The translations under genes were made by a program, and so were the position numbers. Source: Flavobacteriales bacterium UBA6770 (GTDB taxonomy: Bacteria; Bacteroidota; Bacteroidia; Flavobacteriales_G; Salibacteraceae). Taken from it: 64,000 nt of DNA. Each line of letters starts with the position of its first letter. Position 1 is the stretch's first letter. The notes under the pieces were generated by a model. It was not told the DNA's origin and searched no databases. It saw nothing but the letters and a program-made list of their open reading frames with translations. The stretch lies in NCBI GenBank assembly GCA_905181875.1, contig CAJIZH010000003.1, positions 806,001 through 870,000 on the forward strand, read 5' to 3'. Below are positions 54,546 to 63,867 of this stretch, piece by piece.

Positions 54546-55880
54546 TTATTTAACAAATGTAGAGGAGTATCCGTCAACATTTACTACATACATTCCGCTT
54601 GGAGAAAACGATAAATCGATAATCTCAACACTGTTTTCTTGAAGATCTCTTACTTCTTGAAAAATAATTTGACCTGTCATATTTACAACTTGAATCTTTT
54701 TAGCTCCCGCTTGACCAGTATTAGCAACAATATTTAAACCGTTGTTTACATAAAAAACTTTTCCGAATTTATTATTGATTTCATTTATAGCCGTTGCGCT
54801 TGCATCACAACCATCATAAACAAATGCCGTTGCTGATTCCCCTTTTTTAACTGTTCCACCAACTGTAACCTCAACCGAGATAAATCCATTTGCAGTTTCA
54901 GGAACCTCAACCGTAAGCGTTGTCGCTGTAGCAGTTATAACTGTAGCAGCAACACCTCTAAACTTTACAGTATTGTTTGCAGGAGTTGGATCAAAGTTAG
55001 TTCCACTAATGGTAACAGTTTCTTTACATTTCGCACTTGATGGAGAAAATGAAGTAATACTTGGAGTTGTGCTAGCTAACAAATTGTAAGTAGTACAAAA
55101 CTTATCATTTGCAGAGTTGTTGTCTCCAATATAAGCAGCAGTCATACAAACATCAAAATTTCCTAGAGTAGTTGGAAAATCTAAAAGAGCAGCAATTTGA
55201 GCTCTAGATGCGCTTGCATTAGTAGTTGCTCCTACTGCAATTCCTGCTTGTAAATTTAAAGTTAAATTTTGTGTGCCTGCTCCAACGTCTAATGTCATGG
55301 TTACTGATCCACCTGCAGGAATATCTGTAGTACCGGCATTTTGTAATGTAAATGTCACTGCCTGTAATTGTTGATCTGCTTCAAAATCTGTTCCTACTGG
55401 CACAGGGTCAGTAACAGTACAAGCTATTACAGCAACATCTGAAGGTGGAGGAGTCGTTGAGTAATAAACCGTTACACAAGATGTATCATTTTTATTATCA
55501 GAATCATTTGGCATTGTTGTGAAGATGCAAACTTTCTGATTTCCATCAGTTAAAGCAGGAGTAAGGGTTCCAAAATCAATTGGTTGACCGCTTATAGTTT
55601 CATCTGCTCCACTTGCAAAAGCACTAGCCATGTTTCGATTAAATGTACCGGCAGCTATACCATTTACTGTTACATTCATCGAAATTTGATCAGGATGGTT
55701 TGCAGGTAATGCTGTTCCAAAGTTTTTTCTTGTATAATTTGGCTGAACAGGAATTCCTGCATATACAGTGTCTCCTTGAGCTGGTGTATTAACGGCAGTA
55801 CATCCCACATCATTTTGAGCGCTAACGTTGAAAGCAGCAAAAGTTAAAAGGATAATAATTAATGAGTTAAGTTTTTTCAT
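54546..55880 (-). CDS. Secreted IPT/TIG-domain protein with T9SS sorting domain
   Basis: A 444-residue protein with a signal peptide (LIIILLTFAAFNVSAQ). The middle holds repeated beta-sandwich stretches of unassigned type. An IPT/TIG immunoglobulin-like domain (SITSFSPSSAKCKETVTISG, about residues 270-355) precedes a C-terminal sorting domain (VNMTGQIIFQEVRDLQ, SPSGMYVVNVDGY). It is likely an adhesive or structural surface protein. The sequence is Thr/Ala-rich. A strong terminator follows. Confidence 0.85.
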   Translation of the reverse strand: MKKLNSLIIILLTFAAFNVSAQNDVGCTAVNTPAQGDTVYAGIPVQPNYTRKNFGTALPANHPDQISMNVTVNGIAAGTFNRNMASAFASGADETISGQPIDFGTLTPALTDGNQKVCIFTTMPNDSDNKNDTSCVTVYYSTTPPPSDVAVIACTVTDPVPVGTDFEADQQLQAVTFTLQNAGTTDIPAGGSVTMTLDVGAGTQNLTLNLQAGIAVGATTNASASRAQIAALLDFPTTLGNFDVCMTAAYIGDNNSANDKFCTTYNLLASTTPSITSFSPSSAKCKETVTISGTNFDPTPANNTVKFRGVAATVITATATTLTVEVPETANGFISVEVTVGGTVKKGESATAFVYDGCDASATAINEINNKFGKVFYVNNGLNIVANTGQAGAKKIQVVNMTGQIIFQEVRDLQENSVEIIDLSFSPSGMYVVNVDGYSSTFVK

Positions 55881-56087
55881 ACTACAAAGTTTAATTTTTA
55901 AAATAAGGGTGTAAATCTAATACTAATTCTGGACACCATTACATTTTCGATAAAGCTTGGTTGGGTTATTTGTTTAGTTAACTATTTATGCTTCTCCTAT
56001 CAACAAATCAACGTTAGCATAATAGAACAGTAATATCAGCGTTAATCTACGTTGTCCGTAACTTAGTCCACTAATTTTCTTTAAAAA

Positions 56088-57572
56088 ATGAAACGACTTT
56101 TTATTTCCTTTTCTCTTCTATCAATTTCATTGTTGACGCTTGCTACAGAGCTATCTGGTGAATTCAAAGACAGTACTAAACTTGCATTATCTGACAGTCT
56201 TTTATTACCTTCTTTTCAAGATATGCAATCGGTTAAGATACTAGATGAGGCATTTTCGGAATTCAGTAAAACAAACTTTTTAGGAAAAAGCGATTATCTT
56301 GATTCATCTGTGACATGGAATGCTGAATTCGTGGACCTAAACGACTCCATTATTCGAAATCATTTAAATATTTTAGATCAGAATACACCATTTGCTTTAT
56401 CATATAATGAACGTGTTAAAGCGTTTATTAATCTTTATGGAAATAAAAAGCGCATCCTTTCTGCTAAAGTCATGGGACTTCAAGATTATTACTTTCCCTT
56501 GATAGAAGAGATTTTGGATAAATATGATATGCCTTATGAAATGAAATATTTAGCAATTGTAGAATCTGCACTTAACCCAACGGCTAATAGCAGAGCTGGA
56601 GCAAAAGGACTTTGGCAGTTTATGTACGCAACTGGTAAAATGTATGACCTTAACGTAACATCATACACTGATGATAGGTTCGATCCTTATTTATCAACCG
56701 AAGCAGCATGTAAGTATTTAAGTTATTTGAATAAATATTATGATGATTGGAACCTTGCATTAGCAGCATACAATTGCGGCCCTGGTAATGTGAATAAGGC
56801 CATTCGCCGATCAGGTGGTAAAAAAGGGTATTGGGAAATTTATCCACACTTACCTAGAGAGACTAGAGGATATGTCCCTGCCTTTATAGCTGTTAATTAT
56901 GTCTTAAACTATCCTGATGAATTTAATATTAAAGCAATAAAACCTCCAACAACCCACTTTGATAATGATACCATTCATATTAAAGGCCCTGTAAGTTTCA
57001 GTCATTTAGCTTCTACCTTAACCTATCCATTAGAAAAGATAGAATATCTAAATCCAGTTTATAAGTTGAGTATGATTCCTAATGATGGTAAGTTCCATGT
57101 TCTAAAATTACCAAATGCTGAACTGGGTGTTTTCCTAAATAACCAAGATTCTATTCTTGCATTGTACAAACCAAAAAACGTTGATTCTGAAGAGGTTTTA
57201 GCTGCCCAGCAGCGTCTAGAAACCTACAGAGTTCGGAGTGGTGATTATCTAGGGAAAATTGCAAGCCGATACAATGTTTCAGTAAGGGATATAAAAGAAT
57301 GGAATGGTCTGAGGTCAAACAATCTAAAAATCGGCCAACGTTTAACCATTTATTCAAAAGGAAATGCACCGAAACCTTCAGCATCAAAAACAAAAATCAC
57401 TACGACTTCTTCAGCTGGTTACGAGTATTATACTATACGATCAGGTGACACACTTTGGGATATAGCTAAAGCAAAAGGCTTAACCACTGCTCAAATAAAA
57501 ACACTGAATCGCAACCTAAATGAACGAAAACTTAAACCCGGCGATAAGATTATTGTAGGTAAAAAAGGATAA
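56088..57572 (+). CDS. MltD-like lytic transglycosylase with two LysM domains
   Basis: A 494-residue peptidoglycan enzyme with a signal segment (LFISFSLLSISLLTLA). The SLT/lysozyme-like catalytic domain has AIVESALNPTANSRAGAKG (catalytic Glu in VES), then GLWQFMYATGKMY and ALAAYNCGPGNVNKAIRR. Two C-terminal LysM repeats (YRVRSGDYLGKIASRYNV; YTIRSGDTLWDIAKAKGL) bind glycan. It cleaves glycan strands in the periplasm. It starts the plus-strand pair with the DUF4837 lipoprotein, 2 bp apart. Confidence 0.94.
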   Translation: MKRLFISFSLLSISLLTLATELSGEFKDSTKLALSDSLLLPSFQDMQSVKILDEAFSEFSKTNFLGKSDYLDSSVTWNAEFVDLNDSIIRNHLNILDQNTPFALSYNERVKAFINLYGNKKRILSAKVMGLQDYYFPLIEEILDKYDMPYEMKYLAIVESALNPTANSRAGAKGLWQFMYATGKMYDLNVTSYTDDRFDPYLSTEAACKYLSYLNKYYDDWNLALAAYNCGPGNVNKAIRRSGGKKGYWEIYPHLPRETRGYVPAFIAVNYVLNYPDEFNIKAIKPPTTHFDNDTIHIKGPVSFSHLASTLTYPLEKIEYLNPVYKLSMIPNDGKFHVLKLPNAELGVFLNNQDSILALYKPKNVDSEEVLAAQQRLETYRVRSGDYLGKIASRYNVSVRDIKEWNGLRSNNLKIGQRLTIYSKGNAPKPSASKTKITTTSSAGYEYYTIRSGDTLWDIAKAKGLTTAQIKTLNRNLNERKLKPGDKIIVGKKG

Positions 57573-57574
57573 TT

Positions 57575-58594
57575 ATGCGACTAAGTACTTTAGCCATTGC
57601 CCTAATTGGAATACTATTAGCTGGTTGCGATTCCGATTCCTCTGATTTTAAGCCCGGCTACTCCGGAAGCTTTGGAGAATTATTAGTAGTAGTGCCTAAA
57701 GCATTATGGAATTCACCCACTGGCGATAGCATATTTACCTTATTCAACACGCCTCAATATGGATTACCTCAAAAAGAATCCCCTTTCACTGTTATTCATG
57801 TAAAATCTGAGAAATTCAGTAGCGTTTTAACAGGCCACAGAAACGTATTCTTCGCTGACATCAAACAAAAATATGCTGGTCAAGAAGCTACTTATGTTTT
57901 AAAGAAAAACAAATGGGCTAAGGGACAGGTTGTTGTGGAGTTTACAGCACCTGACAAAGCCTCTTTTCTAAAGCTTTTGAACTCGGATATGGAAAATATT
58001 ATTGACATTTTTACCACCGCAGAAATGAATCGATTGGTTTTGAAAAATAAAAAGTTCGGAAGCAAAGAAATCAGAAAAGAAATTCAAAAAAGTCAGGGCT
58101 ATGAATTGTTTGTGCAAAAAGATATGCGGCTTGAAAAAAACAAGGAACGTTTAGTTTGGCTGCGTTTAGAAAGGGAAAAACCTAAAGGCGGGTTCCAGCA
58201 CCAAATAAGCCAAGGAGTATTAATTGTAACACAACCTTATACGGCAAAACAACAGTTTTTAGACACTAACATTTTACATACCATTGATTCAATATTACAG
58301 ACTGAAATTCCGGGGCCTAAAGAAGGGAACTATATGGGAATAGCTGACACCTATGTTAAGCCCGTTTTTAAAGAAATAAATTTTAAAGAAAACTTTTGTA
58401 AATCATCAACTGGACTCTGGGAAATGAAAGGCAACTTCTTTGGTGGCCCCTTCTATGCTCTAACAATGCTGCATCCTAATAAGAAAGAGATTGTTTTTAT
58501 TTACGGTTATGTTTTTGCACCTCAATTTAATAAACGAGAATTTTTAAGAGAAGTAAAAGCAGTAATGCATTCCATCACTTTTCCAAAAGACTAA
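57575..58594 (+). CDS. DUF4837 family lipoprotein
   Basis: A 339-residue protein with lipoprotein signal LSTLAIALIGILLAGC. It matches DUF4837 in GSFGELLVVVPKALW, RNVFFADI and GLWEMKGNFFGGPF segments, and in length. The family is Bacteroidota-specific and of unknown function. Its 2-bp spacing to the lytic transglycosylase suggests a cell-envelope role. It overlaps the convergent recO stop by 4 bp. Confidence 0.9.
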   Translation: MRLSTLAIALIGILLAGCDSDSSDFKPGYSGSFGELLVVVPKALWNSPTGDSIFTLFNTPQYGLPQKESPFTVIHVKSEKFSSVLTGHRNVFFADIKQKYAGQEATYVLKKNKWAKGQVVVEFTAPDKASFLKLLNSDMENIIDIFTTAEMNRLVLKNKKFGSKEIRKEIQKSQGYELFVQKDMRLEKNKERLVWLRLEREKPKGGFQHQISQGVLIVTQPYTAKQQFLDTNILHTIDSILQTEIPGPKEGNYMGIADTYVKPVFKEINFKENFCKSSTGLWEMKGNFFGGPFYALTMLHPNKKEIVFIYGYVFAPQFNKREFLREVKAVMHSITFPKD

Positions 58595-59304
58595 TCGAAT
58601 AATTCTTGCAGAACCGAAAGAGATTTTAAACCCGATACACCTTCCAAGTGCATTGAATAATATTTAACGATAACATCTCTCAAATCATTCCGTTGCTGTT
58701 TTGAAAGTTTGAGCTGAAAATCGTAACCATCGTCAATCAAACTGCGAAGCAGTTTACTGTCTCCAACTTCTAAATAATTCAGATGTACGGGCCTTAAAAT
58801 GGTGAACTGTCCTTCGCTTAAATCAAAAAAAGAACTTCGGTTATTTTGGAAGTTATTTGCTGGTTGGATCCCCAAATATCGTGTCAATTTTAGAAGAAAA
58901 ACCAAATAAAAATTTGGCTGATAACGTTCCTCGAACAAATCAATTGAGGAAGACACGAATTCAAACATTGCTGGTTGAGCATCATTTTCTTTTAAGGATT
59001 TCGAGATTATTTCGGCTAGAAAAAAGGCAACTGCAGTCTGTTCCATTTTTCCACGAATATTAGACCGCATCTTTAGCGTCTTCACATTTCGGATAGATGC
59101 AAGGCTTGATTTTGGAGCTTTGTACGTTTCTATCTCTACTTCATTTAATGGAAAAAGCTGAGCAAGTTGGCCTTTCTTAATTCCCTTAGTTCCTTGAAAA
59201 ACAAAAGTTTCAAGCGCTCCTTTTTCCGTTAAAAACTTCACCATAAAGCTTGATTCACGAAACCGTATCTTCCATAAAAAAATTGCTTTTTGTGAAGCCT
59301 CCAT
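58591..59304 (-). CDS. recO: DNA repair protein RecO
   Basis: A 237-residue RecO, which helps load RecA with RecF and RecR in gap repair. The N-terminal OB-fold (FRESSFMVKFLTEKG, KKGQLAQLFPL) and the helical C-terminal domain (KYYSMHLEGVSGLKS) are evident. The family's zinc cysteines in the middle are not obvious, as in many Bacteroidota. It lies between divergent and convergent genes and has no operon partner. Confidence 0.9.
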   Translation of the reverse strand: MEASQKAIFLWKIRFRESSFMVKFLTEKGALETFVFQGTKGIKKGQLAQLFPLNEVEIETYKAPKSSLASIRNVKTLKMRSNIRGKMEQTAVAFFLAEIISKSLKENDAQPAMFEFVSSSIDLFEERYQPNFYLVFLLKLTRYLGIQPANNFQNNRSSFFDLSEGQFTILRPVHLNYLEVGDSKLLRSLIDDGYDFQLKLSKQQRNDLRDVIVKYYSMHLEGVSGLKSLSVLQELFD

Positions 59305-59386
59305 TTAATAAATACCCGCTAGTTTGAAACAACGAATTTCAATTAAAATCCGTAATTATGCATTGAAATTTGAAAAACTTTTCATT

Positions 59387-60967
59387 ATGCGATTGCTGCT
59401 TTTTTCATTCTTCTTAAGCCTAACATTAACCAGTTTTGCTCAGCCAAATTCAGGCTACATAACATTTGATGGGGACAGCAGCCAAGTGATTATTAACTTG
59501 CAAACTTCAATCGGCAATTCAGACAAGACGATCGAGTTCTTTTTTGAGAGTTGCGATAATAATTCCAGCTTAAATAAAATTGGTTTATTGGTATTCCCTG
59601 CTGAAGGAATTGGAATTAACCTTACCGTAAACTCTGCTGGGAATGCAGCAAACCTAGAGGTATCAAAAGCTACTAACCCTACCTTCAATGATGTTTACTC
59701 TGCCCCGATATACAGACACGACAATTGGAATCATTTTGCAATTTGCTATAAATCTGCAGACTCTACAATAAGTCTATTCTTTAATGGTGACAAACTAGGA
59801 GCCTCTGATTCATTGAAAATAAGTTCAAATCGAATGTTATTGGGAGGAAAAGCATCTGCTTATTTCAATGGAAATATTGATGAATTAAGAATAACCGATT
59901 CGTGTTTATATTCCAGTAATTATGTTGTTCCTTTCCGTTTTGAAGTTGGTTCTAAAACAGCGAATCTATTTTCATTTAACACCAAGCTTGCAAGCGAAAC
60001 CTTCGTTTCATCTGGAAAAAATATTGATTCAGCTTTCGCAGTAAATGGCGCTTATGGTGTTGCTGAAATCAGCGTAACCCAAGATACTTCGATTTGCTCT
60101 GGTGATAGTTTAAAATTAACAGCTTCTGGTGGCTCCCTTTTCAAATGGACATCAAAAAACTTTATTAGCTCAGACTCTATTTCCGGTCCTACTTTATCCG
60201 CTTACGTTAGTGATACTCTGAGTGTGAGTATCTCAAATAAAAATGGTTGTTCTATAAATAAAAATATCGAATTACTGATTATAGCTCCCCCTATTATTGA
60301 TCTAGGAAATGATACTATTATATGCGCAGAAACCATAATTCGGCTTAATGCAGGAAAACATGCTGCATATATCTGGTCTAGTACTCAAACTGATTCTGCT
60401 GTTTATAGTCCTTCAGGTATAGTCTGGGTAAAAGTTGAGACGCAAAAAGGGTGTTCAAAAACAGACACTATAAATATTCTTGAATTTCCGGCACCAACAA
60501 TTGAGCTTGGACCTGATACTCTTCTTCAAAAGGGGTTTACAATTTCGATAGGTGTTACTGCAGTGTTTGCAAGCTACAAATGGTCTACAGGAGAAACCTC
60601 CCCCATTATTTTAGCTACCCTTCCTTTAACCTACTCATTAACTGTTACCGATACAAATGGGTGCACAGCGACAGACAATATCACGCTAAATTATCCCCCT
60701 GAAAGTGTAAGTGAATCCGCCTTAAAAATTGTTCGTTTTTATCCAAACCCGACAAATGGAACATTTAAATTGGAAACGAGTATTGACGATAATCAGGATA
60801 TAAAAATCACTGTTTTTAGCTTACTAGGAGAAACCATTTACCAAACCCTATTAGATCCAACGAGTAGTAATATCATACTTCCTGAACATATTGAAAACGG
60901 AAACTACTACATACGAGTAGCATCCAAAAAAATCAATGAAACCTTACCTGTTATTTTGACTCGATAA
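59387..60967 (+). CDS. LamG-like secreted protein with T9SS sorting domain
   Basis: A protein of 526 residues from ATG 59387, which opens the signal peptide (RLLLFSFFLSLTLTSFAQ); an upstream in-frame start at 59324 would bury it. A LamG/concanavalin-like domain (about residues 20-200, with NHFAICYKSADSTISLFFNG and GNIDELRI) is followed by PKD-like repeats (GDSLKLTASGG, LGNDTIICAE, LGPDTLL) and a sorting domain (FYPNPTNGTFKLET, ENGNYYIRVASK). It is probably a surface glycan- or protein-binding protein. Confidence 0.87.
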   Translation: MRLLLFSFFLSLTLTSFAQPNSGYITFDGDSSQVIINLQTSIGNSDKTIEFFFESCDNNSSLNKIGLLVFPAEGIGINLTVNSAGNAANLEVSKATNPTFNDVYSAPIYRHDNWNHFAICYKSADSTISLFFNGDKLGASDSLKISSNRMLLGGKASAYFNGNIDELRITDSCLYSSNYVVPFRFEVGSKTANLFSFNTKLASETFVSSGKNIDSAFAVNGAYGVAEISVTQDTSICSGDSLKLTASGGSLFKWTSKNFISSDSISGPTLSAYVSDTLSVSISNKNGCSINKNIELLIIAPPIIDLGNDTIICAETIIRLNAGKHAAYIWSSTQTDSAVYSPSGIVWVKVETQKGCSKTDTINILEFPAPTIELGPDTLLQKGFTISIGVTAVFASYKWSTGETSPIILATLPLTYSLTVTDTNGCTATDNITLNYPPESVSESALKIVRFYPNPTNGTFKLETSIDDNQDIKITVFSLLGETIYQTLLDPTSSNIILPEHIENGNYYIRVASKKINETLPVILTR

Positions 60968-61679
60968 GACTTCGTAAGTCGACAAATGGACTTTCAAAAT
61001 CTGAAGTTTTCATGTGTTCAACCAACATTTTTGCTGTCTCTTCAGGAGTCTGTAGCATTCCCGTTTCTTTCATTTCAATAAAACGATCAACCATGTCAAA
61101 CTTATCCTTTGGAGTACTTCTGATTTTTTCTTGCATTGGTGACTCAACAATTCCTGGGGCAATTGCCTGAATTGAAAATTCCTTGATGCCGTTTATTTCA
61201 GCCTCTTCCTTCACTACTTCGGTAAGCATATTTAAACCCGCTTTTGTGGCACAATACATTCCCCATCCCGGGTACGGAGCAACTGATGCTCCAGAACTAA
61301 TATTCAGAATAATTTTTTCGGCATCCTTCTCGCTGTAAGCATTCAAAAAATTATTGATAAGAACAGCAGGTGCAACCAAGTTCAGTTGATAAGCGTCCGC
61401 CATTTCTGTCCCGTCTAATTGCCCATGGTATCCTATTTCTCCAAGTGAACCTGCATTGTTTATTAAATACACCTTATCCGCTTTAAAATGATCGCCAAAT
61501 CGAACTTTTGCAGTTGCAACAGCGTCAGATAAGTCTACTTTTCGATGCACATAATTTGGATGTGCGATTTCACAAGTTCGCGACATTCCAACCACGTGAT
61601 TCTCTTCATCCTTCAATAACTCTTCAGCCAGAGCAAACCCTAAACCAGATGATGTTCCTGTAATATAAAATACCTTCAT
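60951..61679 (-). CDS. SDR-family oxidoreductase
   Basis: A 242-residue short-chain dehydrogenase with TGTSSGLGFAL, NNAGSLGEIG, NISSGAS (catalytic Ser) and YCATKAGLNM (YxxxK). It resembles sepiapterin/benzil-type reductases, probably NADP-dependent. Substrate is unknown. It ends 16 bp inside the convergent LamG gene's end and follows the transsulfuration gene by 4 bp, so they are likely co-transcribed. Confidence 0.9.
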   Translation of the reverse strand: MKVFYITGTSSGLGFALAEELLKDEENHVVGMSRTCEIAHPNYVHRKVDLSDAVATAKVRFGDHFKADKVYLINNAGSLGEIGYHGQLDGTEMADAYQLNLVAPAVLINNFLNAYSEKDAEKIILNISSGASVAPYPGWGMYCATKAGLNMLTEVVKEEAEINGIKEFSIQAIAPGIVESPMQEKIRSTPKDKFDMVDRFIEMKETGMLQTPEETAKMLVEHMKTSDFESPFVDLRSLIESK

Positions 61680-61683
61680 AATC

Positions 61684-62826
61684 TTATCCTTCTATTGCTT
61701 GTTTTAAATCGGCAATCAAATCTTCCGCGTCTTCTATTCCGACACTCAATCGAATCATCGAATCTTTTATTCCTGTTTTTTCTCTTTCTTCTTTTGGAAT
61801 TGCTGCGTGTGTCATTGATGCGGGATGTCCGCACAAAGATTCTACTCCACCAAGACTTTCGGCAAGGGAAAATACCCTAACACTTGAAACAATTTTTTTG
61901 GCTGTCTCGTAATTATCTTCTACAGCAGTGAAAGACATCATACCACCAAAATCACGCATTTGTGATTTTGCTACTTTATGATTTGGATGATTTTCCAAAC
62001 CTGGCCAATACACTTTATCAACCGCTGGATGACTTTCTAGAAATTCAGCAACTTTTGCACCGTTTTCACAGTGTCTTTGCATTCTTAAGTGCAAGGTTTT
62101 AATTCCTCGAAGCACCAAAAAAGAATCCATTGGCCCACAAACTGCACCAGACGAATTCTGTATAAAATATAATTGTTCTGCTATCTCATCATCATTAACA
62201 ATCAAAGCGCCCATTACCACATCAGAGTGGCCTCCAAGATATTTAGTAGCAGAATGCATTACGATATCTGCACCCATATCCAAGGGGTTTTGCAAATAAG
62301 GACTAGCAAATGTGTTGTCAACCCCCAGCATACAGTTGTGTTTTTTTGCAAATGAAGATGCTTTCTTAATATCAACAATATTAAGCATTGGATTAGTGGG
62401 TGTTTCTATCCAAACTAATTTGGTGTTTTCATTTACTAAATCACCTAGCTTATCAAAATCAGTCATTTCAGTGAAATGAAACTTGATTCCGTACTTCTCA
62501 AATATTTTAGTAAAAATTCGATAAGTTCCTCCATACAAATCACTCGTAGAAATTACCTCATCGCCAGGGTTCAACATTTTAATTACAGCATCAATTGCTG
62601 CCAATCCACTTCCAAAACACAAGCCATGTTTTCCGTTTTCAATAGACGCAAGATTCTTTTCTAAAGCATGCCTTGTTGGATTTTGAGTTCGGCTGTATTC
62701 GTATCCTTTATGCTCACCGAGTGACTTCTGCACATATGTAGACGTTTGATAAATCGGTGTCATTATCGCCCCCGTTGCCGTGTCGGGAATCAATCCTCCG
62801 TGAATTACTTTAGTACCGATTTTCAA
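61684..62826 (-). CDS. Transsulfuration PLP enzyme (cystathionine gamma-synthase/lyase type)
   Basis: A 380-residue Cys/Met-metabolism PLP enzyme. The PLP-binding Lys is in MHSATKYLGGHSDV (about residues 194-207); YEYSRTQNPTRHALEKNLA, GTYRIFTKIFEKYG and WIETPTNPMLNI are family motifs. Sequence alone does not separate cystathionine gamma-synthase from gamma-lyase or homocysteine synthase; the GGVESLCGHPASMTH ending is common to these. It acts in methionine/cysteine interconversion. Confidence 0.9.
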   Translation of the reverse strand: MKIGTKVIHGGLIPDTATGAIMTPIYQTSTYVQKSLGEHKGYEYSRTQNPTRHALEKNLASIENGKHGLCFGSGLAAIDAVIKMLNPGDEVISTSDLYGGTYRIFTKIFEKYGIKFHFTEMTDFDKLGDLVNENTKLVWIETPTNPMLNIVDIKKASSFAKKHNCMLGVDNTFASPYLQNPLDMGADIVMHSATKYLGGHSDVVMGALIVNDDEIAEQLYFIQNSSGAVCGPMDSFLVLRGIKTLHLRMQRHCENGAKVAEFLESHPAVDKVYWPGLENHPNHKVAKSQMRDFGGMMSFTAVEDNYETAKKIVSSVRVFSLAESLGGVESLCGHPASMTHAAIPKEEREKTGIKDSMIRLSVGIEDAEDLIADLKQAIEG

Positions 62827-62895
62827 AGTGAAATGATCTGTTTTGAATTATATTCAAATGTAATGCTTAATCGAGATTTTCCTACTTTCGAACTT

Positions 62896-63687
62896 ATGAA
62901 ATTAACAACGAAAAACGGGTTTTTATCTATCCTTATTTTATGCAGTACTGCGCTCATTTCTTGCATATCAAAGGAGGAAACGCCTGTCGCAAAGCACAAA
63001 GCATTGGAAATTGAAAAAACGAAGGTGGAGTTTCAGTTAACCGGTAACTTAGATGAAGCATCTTCTTTTGATATCAAATTAGAATTTCCTCAACTAAATA
63101 ACATAGACTCGTCTTTGTTAAAGACAATTATTCAACAAGAAACTCATAAGCTGATTCACAAATCAACTATATCAGATTCTTTGCTAAAAAACAAAGAACA
63201 AGTGGTTGCTGAGTTAGAAATTGCATACAAAGCTTTTAGAGCAGATTTTCCAGAGATAAACTCGAAATGGTATTTAAATCGAACGGTAGAAGTTGTTTAT
63301 CAAAGTGAAAAATACGTTACGCTAATGGTCCATGAACAATCGTATATGGGTGGTGGGCATTCAAATGAATTAATGACATTCAAAACATTCATCGTAAAAA
63401 CAGGACAAAAAATCTCTTTGAGTCAATTGCTTTCTAACAATGAATACCTAATAGCCGAAGGCTTGGCTGAAAACGCATTTAGAAAACAAAAAGGATTTAA
63501 ACCTAGTGATGACCTTAAGGCTAATGGCTGGTACTTTCCCAATGGTCGATTTACCTTAAACAACAATTATCATTTAACCGATTCTACGATAATTATACGA
63601 TACAATACATATGACATAGGGTCTTATGAAGCAGGAGCGACTACTTTAGAACTTGATTTGGATAAAATTAAAAAAGGTGCAGCATAA
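62896..63687 (+). CDS. DUF3298/DUF4163-type lipoprotein
   Basis: A protein of 263 residues from ATG 62896, giving a lipoprotein signal (NGFLSILILCSTALISC). A DUF4163-like stretch is followed by a DUF3298-like half with YMGGGHSNELMTFKTFIV and NYHLTDSTIIIRYNTYDIGSYEAG. RsiV and PdaC-type proteins have this arrangement; some bind lysozyme. Function here is unknown. An in-frame start at 62746 would overlap the divergent gene and delay the signal peptide. Confidence 0.82.
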   Translation: MKLTTKNGFLSILILCSTALISCISKEETPVAKHKALEIEKTKVEFQLTGNLDEASSFDIKLEFPQLNNIDSSLLKTIIQQETHKLIHKSTISDSLLKNKEQVVAELEIAYKAFRADFPEINSKWYLNRTVEVVYQSEKYVTLMVHEQSYMGGGHSNELMTFKTFIVKTGQKISLSQLLSNNEYLIAEGLAENAFRKQKGFKPSDDLKANGWYFPNGRFTLNNNYHLTDSTIIIRYNTYDIGSYEAGATTLELDLDKIKKGAA

Positions 63688-63689
63688 AA

Positions 63690-63711
63690 AAAGCAGCTCG
63701 AAAACTGCTTT
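63690..63711 (+). terminator. Weak terminator after the DUF3298-like gene
   Basis: A 7-bp stem (AAAGCAG/CTGCTTT) with an 8-base loop, preceded by an A-run, starting just after the stop codon. The T-tail is short. Confidence 0.4.
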
Positions 63712-63867
63712 AAATAAAGGGGAGCTCAATCTTCACTTTTTCATATTAACTGCTAACACCCAAAACTTAACTGTAAAAAATCACGCTCACGCCCTCTTTT
63801 TTAATGTGCTTGCATAGTATTAACGAAGAGGAATAGAAAAGGTTATTTTTGAAACAAACTATTTATT

